DNA of 8,560 bases from Chloroflexota bacterium (GTDB lineage: Bacteria; Chloroflexota; Anaerolineae; Anaerolineales; Villigracilaceae), in the NCBI GenBank assembly GCA_021796155.1, contig JAJYOO010000078.1:1-8560 (forward strand), written 5' to 3'. Each line of letters starts with the position of its first letter. Position 1 is the stretch's first letter. Shown piece after piece: positions 1 through 6,451 of this stretch. Made by a program: the position numbers and the translations under genes. Below the pieces are notes generated by a model, which saw only the letters and a program-made list of their open reading frames with translations, was not told where the DNA came from and searched no databases.

Positions 1-1
1 T

Positions 2-1372
2 TTAGCTGGTTCCATCTCGGCAGCCTTTCTTGCGTTATACGTTTGGAAGCAATATTCGATCTATCGTTTGGTTGAATTGGGCACGCGGCCGGAGCGCGCT
101 GAACTGCTTGTAAGAATCAGCGTACCATTTTGGTTTTATTTATTGCCGCTTGGCTGGCTTTTATTGATGGTCGAACTTTATGAGCCGCATACTGCGAGCA
201 ACTGGCGCAGGACGTTGCGCGGCATCGCGGTTGCGGCGTTTGTGGGGCTTGTGATCTATGCCCTGGTATTTATTCTCAATCAGGATCCGGGATATCTTCC
301 CCGCATCGTCGTTGGCGCGTTTCTCCTGCTCGCCTCTTTCCTGACTTTGATCTGGCGCGCGGCCTACATCCGACTCTACACTTCATCCGGACTCCAGCGA
401 CGCGTGCTGATCGTTGGCGCTGGCAAAGCCGGATTGACTCTGGCGAGCGTTTACCGCGGCATGAATCCTCCGCCATTCAGCATCATCGGTTTTATTGACG
501 ACGATCCCAGAAAATCAAAGCGTACTTTTGAAGGCGTTCCTGTACTTGGCTCCAGCAGGCATTTGCTTGAGATCATTGACCGCTATCGAATCTCTGACTT
601 GGTTATGGCAATCACCGGCGAAGTGCAAGGCGCTACCTTCCAAACCATCCTCGACGCGCAGGAACAAGGCGTGGAAGTGACGCGTATGCCAATCCTTTAC
701 GAAGAGATCGCACAGCGTGTCCCGATCCATCACCTTGAAACGGATTGGTTGATCCGTTCGTTTGTGGATCAACTGCGGATCAGCATGTCGTATGAAGTAT
801 TCAAGCGCTTGTTTGATATTATCGGCGGACTGGCCGGTCTTTCTGTCTTTATTCTGACTTTTCCATTTATCGCGATTGCAACTGCAATAGATAGCGGTGT
901 GCCGATCATTTATGCTCAGACGCGCCTTGGCAAAGGTGGACGCGTTTTTCGCATTTATAAATTCCGCACGATGTGCCAGAATGCCGAACCTGATGGCGAG
1001 GCAAAACTCGCCGCGGAAAATGATCCGCGCGTGACGCGTGTGGGAAATTTTCTGCGCCGTACACGCCTCGATGAGTTGCCGCAGTTCTGGAATGTTGTAC
1101 ACGGCGAAATGAGTCTCGTGGGGCCGCGCGCAGAACGCGCCGCATTGGTTAAGCAATTCCAAAAAGAGATTCCGTTTTATCGCGCGCGACTGCTGGTCAA
1201 GCCGGGGCTGACAGGTTGGGCGCAAATTAACTATGGCTATGTTGCAAATGTCACCGAGACTGCTGTCAAATTGGAATATGATCTTTACTACATCAAGCAT
1301 CGTTCTTTCATGATGGACGTGATGATTGTTCTTCGTACGATTGGAACGGTTTTGAGTCGGAAGGGAAGATAG
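2..1372 (+). CDS. Polyprenyl glycosylphosphotransferase (initiating sugar transferase), 5' end cut by window
   Basis: Membrane enzyme that transfers a sugar-1-phosphate from an NDP-sugar to undecaprenyl phosphate, the first step of exopolysaccharide, O-antigen or glycoprotein glycan assembly. The frame is open to the window edge, and the codons before the TTG at 68 encode a plausible membrane helix ([15 protein letters not shown]). The true start therefore lies upstream, and about 456 residues are visible of a usual 460 to 480. The order is several N-terminal transmembrane helices (to about 380), a CoA_binding_3 Rossmann-like domain with GAGKAG (near 415 to 435), then a bacterial sugar transferase domain from about 804. 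Catalytic-domain hallmarks are KFRTM (959-973), DELPQFWN with the family's Asp-Glu pair (1070-1093), [12 protein letters not shown] (1103-1138) and [14 protein letters not shown] (1199-1240). Its stop abuts the next start, implying an operon. The sugar donor cannot be read from the sequence. Confidence 0.93.
   Translation, partial: LAGSISAAFLALYVWKQYSIYRLVELGTRPERAELLVRISVPFWFYLLPLGWLLLMVELYEPHTASNWRRTLRGIAVAAFVGLVIYALVFILNQDPGYLPRIVVGAFLLLASFLTLIWRAAYIRLYTSSGLQRRVLIVGAGKAGLTLASVYRGMNPPPFSIIGFIDDDPRKSKRTFEGVPVLGSSRHLLEIIDRYRISDLVMAITGEVQGATFQTILDAQEQGVEVTRMPILYEEIAQRVPIHHLETDWLIRSFVDQLRISMSYEVFKRLFDIIGGLAGLSVFILTFPFIAIATAIDSGVPIIYAQTRLGKGGRVFRIYKFRTMCQNAEPDGEAKLAAENDPRVTRVGNFLRRTRLDELPQFWNVVHGEMSLVGPRAERAALVKQFQKEIPFYRARLLVKPGLTGWAQINYGYVANVTETAVKLEYDLYYIKHRSFMMDVMIVLRTIGTVLSRKGR
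1359..1366 (+). promoter_or_regulatory. Likely ribosome binding site of the epimerase gene
   Basis: GGAAGGGA lies six bases before the ATG at 1373, inside the last codons of the sugar transferase gene. It supports that start and re-initiation right after the upstream TAG, which is directly adjacent to the ATG. Confidence 0.5.
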
Positions 1373-2314
1373 ATGAAGCGTTATCTTGTCACTGGTGGCG
1401 CTGGATTTATCGGATCACACATTGTCCGCGGTTTGCTCGAGCAAGGCGCATTTGTCCGCGTGCTGGATAACTTTTCGAGCGGCAAGCGCGAAAACCTCGA
1501 AGGGCTGCAGGACTCAAAAAACGGAAGCCGCTTTGAAGCCCTGGAAGGAGACGTTCGCGATGCGTCGAAAGTCGCGGAGGCTGTTCGCGATATCGAAATC
1601 ATTTTTCACGAAGCTGCATTCGTATCCGTCCCTGAGTCGATGGAGAAGCCGCAGGATTGCTTCGATGTCAACATCACCGGCACTTCGACTTTATTCGAAG
1701 CCGCTCGCAAGGCTGGTGTGCGCCGCGCAGTGATTGCATCCAGCGCGGCGGTGTATGGCGATTCGGACGCGTTGCCGTTGTTGGAAGATACGCCGCTTCG
1801 ACCAATGTCGCCTTATGCTGTGTCGAAGCGCGTGGACGAAATGTACGCCGCGTTGTACACGCAATCGTTTGGGCTCGAAGTTACTGCGTTGAGATATTTC
1901 AATGTGTATGGCCCGCGTCAACGCCCGGACTCTATGTATGCCGCGGCCGTCCCGATTTTTATCCGACGGTTGCGTGATGGCAAGCCGGTTACGATCTTTG
2001 GCGATGGCGGCCAGACGCGCGATCTGATTTTTGTTGGCGATGTGGTGCGCGCCAATTTAATGGCATCTGAACATCCCGCCGCGGCTGGGCAAGTTTTCAA
2101 TATTTGTACTGGCGCTGAGACTCGCATCTTGGATTTGGTCAATGTGCTGTATGAACTTTTTCCCAAAACGCCGAAACCGGTTTTTGATGTGCCGCGCGCG
2201 GGCGATATTTATAAATCGCTTGGTTGCCCGGATAAAGCCGACAGCTTGATTGGTTTCAAGGCACAAACTTCGCTGGCAATTGGCTTGAAAGAAACAGTCG
2301 AATGGATGCAATAA
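1373..2314 (+). CDS. NAD-dependent NDP-sugar 4-epimerase (GalE/WbpP-like extended SDR)
   Basis: A 313-residue soluble extended short-chain dehydrogenase that should epimerise C4 of a UDP-sugar through a transient 4-keto intermediate. Seen: the NAD-binding TGGAGFIGSH (residues 7-16), Asp32 for the adenosine ribose, SSAAVYGD with the probable catalytic Ser124, and SPYAVSK with Tyr148 and Lys152. These positions nearly coincide with Ser124, Tyr149 and Lys153 of E. coli GalE. RYFNVYGPRQ and the GDGGQTRD segment are typical of the GalE/WbpP branch. The TDE motif of dTDP-glucose 4,6-dehydratases is absent, which argues for an epimerase. Full length for the family. Its 3' end overlaps the next gene by 13 bases. 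Substrate is unknown: UDP-Glc, UDP-GlcNAc or a uronate are all possible, and the neighbouring dehydratase makes an amino-sugar plausible. Confidence 0.88.
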   Translation: MKRYLVTGGAGFIGSHIVRGLLEQGAFVRVLDNFSSGKRENLEGLQDSKNGSRFEALEGDVRDASKVAEAVRDIEIIFHEAAFVSVPESMEKPQDCFDVNITGTSTLFEAARKAGVRRAVIASSAAVYGDSDALPLLEDTPLRPMSPYAVSKRVDEMYAALYTQSFGLEVTALRYFNVYGPRQRPDSMYAAAVPIFIRRLRDGKPVTIFGDGGQTRDLIFVGDVVRANLMASEHPAAAGQVFNICTGAETRILDLVNVLYELFPKTPKPVFDVPRAGDIYKSLGCPDKADSLIGFKAQTSLAIGLKETVEWMQ

Positions 2315-4191
2315 AGCGGCGGCCACATTTTCGTAACCGCTATGTTTTGATTGGTGATCTTGCGCTCATCATCGTTTCGGTGATGGGCAGTTTTGCGCTG
2401 CGGCTCGACGTTGGGCAATTGCCGTTTTATTTTCCGGCAATTCTGTTCATGTGTGTTGTGGCGTTGATTGTCAAAATCCCCACGTTTTATTTTTTCGGTT
2501 TATATCGTCGCATTTGGATTTATGCCAGCACGCATGAGCTTCGCCTGATCACTGCTGCGGTGACGACAGGTTCGGTCATCACGTCCGGTGTGATGTTGAT
2601 CTTTTTGTCATTGCATATTGTATTACCGGGTATGCCGCGGTCGGCGCTTGGCATTGACTGGTTGTTGTCTCTCGTTTTGATCGGCGGTTCGCGCTTTGCT
2701 CTTCGCATTTTGGCAGAGCAAACTGCTGCACCCAAAAATGGAAAGACGCGTCGCGCGCTCATTATTGGCGCAGGCGATGCCGGTGCGATCGTTGTGCGCG
2801 AACTTCAACGATCCTCGCAACTGAATTTGACTCCAATTGGCTTCCTCGATGACGACCGTGCCAAACAACGACAGGAAATCTACGGCGTGCCAGTCATCGG
2901 ACTCGTGAGCGATATTTCGGATGTTCTCGACAATCAGCATGTTAACGAAGTCATCTTTGCGATTCCGTCCGCGCCTGGACGCGTCGTGCGAATCGTTAAT
3001 GATGCGTGCCGGATCAAAGGCATTCCGTCACGTACGATGCCTGGCATTTACGAACTTATTGGCGGCAGGATCAGCGTCAGCCGGTTGCGTGAAGTGGATA
3101 TCACCGACTTGCTTCGCCGCGAACCGCGCCGCATTCATGAAGAAATGATCGGAAATGCATTGAGCGGCAAGCGCGCACTCGTTACCGGCGCGGGCGGCTC
3201 GATTGGGCGCGAGTTATCGCGTCAGATCGCGCGTTGGAATCCTGCTGAACTTGTTATTCTCGGCCATGGTGAAAATAGCATCTTTGAAACATTGCTCGAA
3301 CTCAAAGAAGATTATCCAACCCTGAAACTTGAGCCGGTCATTGCGGACGTCAAAGACAAATCGCGCTTGGCGGAAGTTTTTCACGAACATCAAATTGATG
3401 TCCTGTTCCATGCCGCGGCACATAAACACGTTCCATTGATGCAGGCTAATGTCCGGGAAGCCATCTTGAACAATGTCATCGGTACGCGCAATGTAGTTGA
3501 GGCGGCGATTGAGTCAAATGTCGAACGGCTGGTGTTGATTTCCACCGACAAGGCGATTCGTCCCGCGAATGTTTACGGTGCGACCAAACGCCTCGCAGAA
3601 ATGATTGTGCTCGATGCAGCGCGCCGAACGAAGCGCGCGTTTTCTGTTGTCCGTTTTGGAAATGTGCTTGGCTCGCGCGGCAGCGTCATCCCGATTTTCA
3701 AACGTCAGATTGCCAGCGGCGGTCCGGTCAAGATCACGCATCCCGATATGGAACGTTATTTCATGACCATCCCCGAAGCCGTGCATCTTGTTTTGCAAGC
3801 TGCTTCGATGGGGCAGGGTGGCGAGGCTTTTCTGCTCGATATGGGCCAGCAGGTTCGTATTCTCGATCTCGCTGAGGATTTGATTCGTCTCTCTGGCCTC
3901 GAACCCGGAAGGGATATCGAGATCGAATTCACCGGCATTCGCCCTGGCGAAAAATTGCGTGAGGAACTTTGGGAAAAAGAGAAGACATATGAGAAGACTC
4001 CGCATCCCGACATCTTTCGCTCCGAACATGAAGACATGGTCACGAATGGCGATCTGCATTCGACATTGTCCCGCCTCGAATCTCTGACTTTGAGCGGCCG
4101 CGCTGACGAAATCATTTCTTTGCTCGACGAATCCATCCCCGGAGCCGCAATCCGTGAGACGCCATCACCCGAAATTACGTCTGTAGTTTAA
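2302..4191 (+). CDS. Membrane NDP-sugar 4,6-dehydratase/epimerase, WbpM/CapD/PglF type
   Basis: A 629-residue membrane-bound nucleotide-sugar dehydratase of the large WbpM/CapD class, which typically converts UDP-GlcNAc to a 4-keto-6-deoxy product en route to QuiNAc, FucNAc or bacillosamine-type sugars. Domains: about four transmembrane helices (roughly residues 12-30, 40-66, 83-104, 115-132), a CoA_binding_3 Rossmann domain with IGAGDAG (155-161), then the SDR catalytic domain with TGAGGSIG (295-302), STDK (414-417), Tyr425 and Lys429. FRPGEKL-like family text appears as GIRPGEKLREE. Size and architecture match full-length relatives. Unusually, the active-site tyrosine is present; as I recall, many large WbpM-type enzymes have Met there. 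The ATG at 2302 is inside the epimerase gene, so translation is probably coupled. No strong ribosome site is visible. The exact product is inference. Confidence 0.9.
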   Translation: MDAIKRRPHFRNRYVLIGDLALIIVSVMGSFALRLDVGQLPFYFPAILFMCVVALIVKIPTFYFFGLYRRIWIYASTHELRLITAAVTTGSVITSGVMLIFLSLHIVLPGMPRSALGIDWLLSLVLIGGSRFALRILAEQTAAPKNGKTRRALIIGAGDAGAIVVRELQRSSQLNLTPIGFLDDDRAKQRQEIYGVPVIGLVSDISDVLDNQHVNEVIFAIPSAPGRVVRIVNDACRIKGIPSRTMPGIYELIGGRISVSRLREVDITDLLRREPRRIHEEMIGNALSGKRALVTGAGGSIGRELSRQIARWNPAELVILGHGENSIFETLLELKEDYPTLKLEPVIADVKDKSRLAEVFHEHQIDVLFHAAAHKHVPLMQANVREAILNNVIGTRNVVEAAIESNVERLVLISTDKAIRPANVYGATKRLAEMIVLDAARRTKRAFSVVRFGNVLGSRGSVIPIFKRQIASGGPVKITHPDMERYFMTIPEAVHLVLQAASMGQGGEAFLLDMGQQVRILDLAEDLIRLSGLEPGRDIEIEFTGIRPGEKLREELWEKEKTYEKTPHPDIFRSEHEDMVTNGDLHSTLSRLESLTLSGRADEIISLLDESIPGAAIRETPSPEITSVV

Positions 4192-4250
4192 AGGTTTGAA
4201 GGTTGGAAAGTTAACTTGCGAACTTTTCAACTTGTGAACCTGCCAACGTT
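4192..4250 (+). repeat. Palindromic GGTTGGAAAGTT-type short repeat in the gap before femAB-1
   Basis: Almost the whole 62-base gap is a purine-then-pyrimidine repeat. GTTGGAAAGTT (4202-4212) can pair with AACTTTTCAAC (4221-4231) over an 8-base loop, with one mismatch that is a G-U pair in RNA. The tract also contains further degenerate units (GGTTTGAAGG, GTGAACCTGCCAAC). The 12-mer GGTTGGAAAGTT at 4201-4212 recurs exactly at 5994-6005 inside femAB-2. No T-run follows, so it is not a classical terminator, though it could attenuate transcription or protect an mRNA end. Confidence 0.75.
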
Positions 4251-4253
4251 ATC

Positions 4254-5246
4254 ATGCCTGAAGTTTCCCTCACCGATTGGAATCAATTTCTTCAAAACCG
4301 CCCCGACGCTCATTTATTACAAACCGGCGAATGGGGTGAGTTGAAATCTGCGTTTGGATGGGATGCTGTCCGTGTAATAAACGGCAATATCGGTGCGCAG
4401 ATTCTTTTTCGCAAATTGCCATTAGGTTTTATGATAGCTTATATTCCGAAGTTAGCTGTTAGCGATGAGCGGTTGGTGGCTAGCGAAGAATTTTGGAAAG
4501 AAGTTGATTCGGTTTGCCGAAGACGCCGCGCTGTCTTTCTCAAAATCGAACCCGATGAATGGCAAGACAATTTCATCTTTCATCCTTCATCTTTCATCCT
4601 TTCAAGGCACACTATCCAACCTCCGCGCACCATCCTCGTTGACATTCGCGGCAGCGAAGATGAAATCCTTGCGCGCATGAAACAGAAATGCCGCTATAAC
4701 ATTCGTCTCGCGGAAAAGAAGGGCGTGACTGTCCGCACGTGGGGCAACCTAGATGAATTTCATAAGATGATTCAAATCACTGGCGGACGTGACGGCTTTG
4801 GCGTTCACTCACTTGAATATTATCGCCGCGCGTATGAATTATTTCATCCAACTGGAGTGTGTGAGTTACTCGTAGCTGAGTTTGAAAACAAACCGCTCGC
4901 GGCTTTAATGGTCTTTGCACGTGGACGGCGTGCCTGGTATGTCTATGGCGCGTCCAACGATGAAGAGCGGAATCGCATGCCGACTTATCTTTTGCAGTGG
5001 GAAGCAATGCGTTGGGCCAAAGCGCGCGGCTGCGAAGAATATGATCTGTGGGGCGTGCCCGATGAAGACGAAGCGACACTCGAATCACAATTTGAAAAAC
5101 GAAGTGATGGCTTGTGGGGAGTCTATCGTTTCAAGCGCGGCTTTGGCGGCGAATTGAAGCGCGCCGCACAGACGTTGGATAAAGTTTATAACCCATTGCT
5201 CTATAAATTTTACTTGTGGCGTACGTCCGGACGCGAGAGTGGCTAA
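4254..5246 (+). CDS. FemAB/FemX-family aminoacyl (peptidyl) transferase, first paralogue
   Basis: A 330-residue protein of the FemAB superfamily, made of paired GNAT folds, whose members use aminoacyl-tRNA to add amino acids to peptidoglycan precursors. No signal peptide or membrane helix is evident, so it is probably cytoplasmic. Seen: an N-terminal LLQTGEWGELK segment, the basic family block at residues 142-157 (MKQK, RYN, RLAEKKG), then VYGAS, PTYLLQWEAM, YDLWGVPDED and YRFKRGFGG, all matched in the next gene. The family's YxPKGP text is broken here: after Pro65-Lys66 comes a repeat-encoded LAVSDERLVASEE (67-79). Residues 107-117 (FIFHPSSFILS) are also repeat-encoded. The ATG at 4254 is the only start in frame after an upstream stop at 4212-4214, and it has no clear Shine-Dalgarno because the leader is repeat. 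The amino acid and acceptor are unknown. Confidence 0.85.
   Translation: MPEVSLTDWNQFLQNRPDAHLLQTGEWGELKSAFGWDAVRVINGNIGAQILFRKLPLGFMIAYIPKLAVSDERLVASEEFWKEVDSVCRRRRAVFLKIEPDEWQDNFIFHPSSFILSRHTIQPPRTILVDIRGSEDEILARMKQKCRYNIRLAEKKGVTVRTWGNLDEFHKMIQITGGRDGFGVHSLEYYRRAYELFHPTGVCELLVAEFENKPLAALMVFARGRRAWYVYGASNDEERNRMPTYLLQWEAMRWAKARGCEEYDLWGVPDEDEATLESQFEKRSDGLWGVYRFKRGFGGELKRAAQTLDKVYNPLLYKFYLWRTSGRESG
4449..4490 (+). repeat. Degenerate GTTAGC-type repeat translated inside femAB-1
   Basis: The tract holds GTTAGC twice (4451-4456, 4458-4463) and TAGCGA twice (4460-4465, 4481-4486), with degenerate heptamer-like spacing between. It is read in frame as residues 66-79, giving a KLAVSDERLVASEE run that replaces the GPLLDW following the PK pair in the neighbouring paralogue. 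I judge it repeat-derived from its internal periodicity and resemblance to common intergenic repeats. Confidence 0.55.
4571..4603 (+). repeat. Tandem 14-base TTCATCTTTCATCC repeat inside femAB-1
   Basis: Two perfect copies of TTCATCTTTCATCC lie at 4572-4585 and 4586-4599, followed by TTTC. They are translated as FIFHPSSFILS (residues 107-117). Because 14 is not a multiple of three, the two copies are read in different frames. The tract falls in the variable linker between FLKIEPD and the ILVD strand, where the paralogue has unrelated sequence. Confidence 0.8.
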
Positions 5247-6451
5247 TGCAGACGCCGATTTGGGATCAACTGATTTCAATTTTGCCCGATCCACATTTCC
5301 TCCAAACCTATGAATGGGCGCAAATTAAATCCAGATACGGATGGAAGCCGATTTACCTTGTTTGGACTGACAAGTCTTTCAAGTCTTACACGTCTGACCA
5401 GTTAGATCAATTAGACCTGTCAGACCGATCAACCATCCGGGCCGCGTGCCTCGTCTTGAAGCGTACTGTCCTTTCACGCGGATTCGCGGCGCGGCTTTGT
5501 GTTCTTTATGCACCCAAAGGACCATTGCTCGATTGGGCAAATGAGTCGCTTCGTGATCGTGCATTGGATGATTTGCAATCCTTTGCGAAAAAGCATAGCG
5601 CAATCTTTTTGAAACTTGACCCTGACGTTGTGCTGGGGACGGGAGTCCCGGGAAGCGAAGATGCACATGAAGATGGTGGCGGGCAAAACTTGATACCCGA
5701 GTTGAAGCAAAGAGGCTGGCGATACTCATCGGATCAAATCCAATTCAAAAATACCGTGCTAGTTGATTTGTCTGCATCCGAAGATGACATGCTGGCGCGC
5801 ATGAAACAGAAGACGCGCTATAACGTCCGCCTTGCAGAGAAAAAAGGCGTGGCAGTTCGCATTGGAACAAAAGAAGATTTGCCGATGCTTTACAGGATGT
5901 ATGCTGAGACGTCGGTGCGAGATGGCTTTGTAATTCGTGATGAAGGCTATTATCAAACTGTGTGGCAAACTTTTATGAGTTCGAACGTTGTCAGGTTGGA
6001 AAGTTTACAAGTTTCAACTTTCCAACATTCAAACATTCCAACCTGCGAACCTTTGATCGCCGAAGTTAATGGCGAAGCCGTTGCTGCGATCTTTCTCTTT
6101 TATTTTGTCGGATGCGCTTATTATGTTTATGGGATGTCGCGTGAAGCGCATCGCGAGAAAATGCCAAATTATCTCTTGCAATGGGAAGCCATGAAACGCG
6201 CAAAAGCGCATGGCTGTTCAGTCTATGATCTTTGGGGCGCGCCGGATGAATTCAACGAGTCTGATTCGATGTGGGGCGTGTTTCGTTTCAAAGAAGGTTT
6301 GGGCGGGCAGGTTGTCCGCACGCTCGGTGCGTGGGATTACGCGCCCAATCCGTTTTGGTATAAGATGTATTCAGAAGTCATCCCGCGCATATTGGATGTG
6401 ATGCGTTCGCGCGGTAAACAAAAAACGAAACAAGCAATTGGAGGAGCCTAA
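5246..6451 (+). CDS. FemAB/FemX-family aminoacyl (peptidyl) transferase, second paralogue
   Basis: Paralogue of the preceding gene, with 401 residues from the ATG at 5246. This start overlaps the upstream TAA (TAATG), and the protein then aligns from its first residues (HFLQTYEWAQIKSRYGW against HLLQTGEWGELKSAFGW). The GTG at 5216 adds ten residues lying in the previous gene and is less likely. A weak GAGAG (5235-5239) precedes the ATG. Conserved blocks: YAPKGPLLDW (88-97), the basic MKQK, RYN, RLAEKKG block (186-201), RDGFVI, YVYGMS, PNYLLQWEAM, YDLWGAPDE and FRFKEGLGG. No membrane segment or signal peptide is seen. It is about 70 residues longer than its neighbour, partly from two repeat-encoded insertions (residues 41-62 and 249-266). 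Expected role is tRNA-dependent addition of amino acids to a cell-wall precursor or another amine-bearing acceptor; the substrate is not determined. Confidence 0.85.
   Translation: MQTPIWDQLISILPDPHFLQTYEWAQIKSRYGWKPIYLVWTDKSFKSYTSDQLDQLDLSDRSTIRAACLVLKRTVLSRGFAARLCVLYAPKGPLLDWANESLRDRALDDLQSFAKKHSAIFLKLDPDVVLGTGVPGSEDAHEDGGGQNLIPELKQRGWRYSSDQIQFKNTVLVDLSASEDDMLARMKQKTRYNVRLAEKKGVAVRIGTKEDLPMLYRMYAETSVRDGFVIRDEGYYQTVWQTFMSSNVVRLESLQVSTFQHSNIPTCEPLIAEVNGEAVAAIFLFYFVGCAYYVYGMSREAHREKMPNYLLQWEAMKRAKAHGCSVYDLWGAPDEFNESDSMWGVFRFKEGLGGQVVRTLGAWDYAPNPFWYKMYSEVIPRILDVMRSRGKQKTKQAIGGA
5366..5430 (+). repeat. GTCTGAC-type repeat translated inside femAB-2
   Basis: Contains a direct repeat CAAGTCTT at 5371-5378 and 5380-5387, then an inverted repeat GTCTGAC (5392-5398) and GTCAGAC (5419-5425) around a 20-base spacer. 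Read in frame as about residues 41-62, a polar run rich in Ser, Asp, Lys and Gln. The first paralogue has no counterpart between its GWDAVRVI segment and the following strand. Confidence 0.7.
5992..6045 (+). repeat. Palindromic GGTTGGAAAGTT-type element inserted in frame in femAB-2
   Basis: Perfect 11-base inverted repeat GTTGGAAAGTT (5995-6005) and AACTTTCCAAC (6016-6026) around a 10-base loop, enclosed by a second pair CAGGTTGGA (5992-6000) and TCCAACCTG (6037-6045). The outer-to-outer length is 54 bases, exactly 18 codons. By eye, 18 residues (249-266) are extra relative to the first paralogue, between the NV and CEPLIAEV segments that match GV and CELLVAEF there. It shares an exact 12-mer with the tract before femAB-1. 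Confidence 0.82.
6440..6446 (+). promoter_or_regulatory. Strong ribosome binding site of the D-cysteine desulfhydrase-like gene
   Basis: GGAGGAG immediately before the TAATG overlap, with the core GGAG seven bases from the ATG at 6451. It is the clearest Shine-Dalgarno on the plus strand and fixes this start. Confidence 0.75.

Noticed and set aside
515..1300. Long minus-strand open frame (261 codons) opposite the sugar transferase
   Set aside because: It lies antisense to strongly conserved catalytic motifs and its translation shows no recognisable domain.
68..1372. TTG at 68 as the start of the sugar transferase
   Set aside because: The frame is open to the window edge and the earlier codons encode a membrane helix expected for the family, so the gene begins before the window.
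1386..1733. Plus-strand open frame inside the epimerase gene in another frame
   Set aside because: The overlapping frame carries the full set of epimerase motifs, so this one is incidental.
3514..4059. Minus-strand open frame opposite the dehydratase
   Set aside because: Antisense shadow of a conserved gene, with composition dictated by the plus-strand codons and no recognisable domain.
4192..4253. Rho-independent terminator in the gap before femAB-1
   Set aside because: The hairpin is AT-rich and is not followed by a T-run, so it fits a repeat better than a terminator.
4571..4603. CRISPR-like or long tandem array
   Set aside because: Only two adjacent 14-base units with no spacers, and no other arrays in the window.
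5216..5245. GTG at 5216 as the start of femAB-2
   Set aside because: It adds ten residues that overlap the previous gene, and the paralogue aligns from the ATG at 5246, which makes a standard TAATG overlap.
5636..5649. Short GGGAC/GTCCC hairpin in the variable linker of femAB-2
   Set aside because: Only five base pairs inside coding sequence and no repeat periodicity, so I could not call it a further inserted element.
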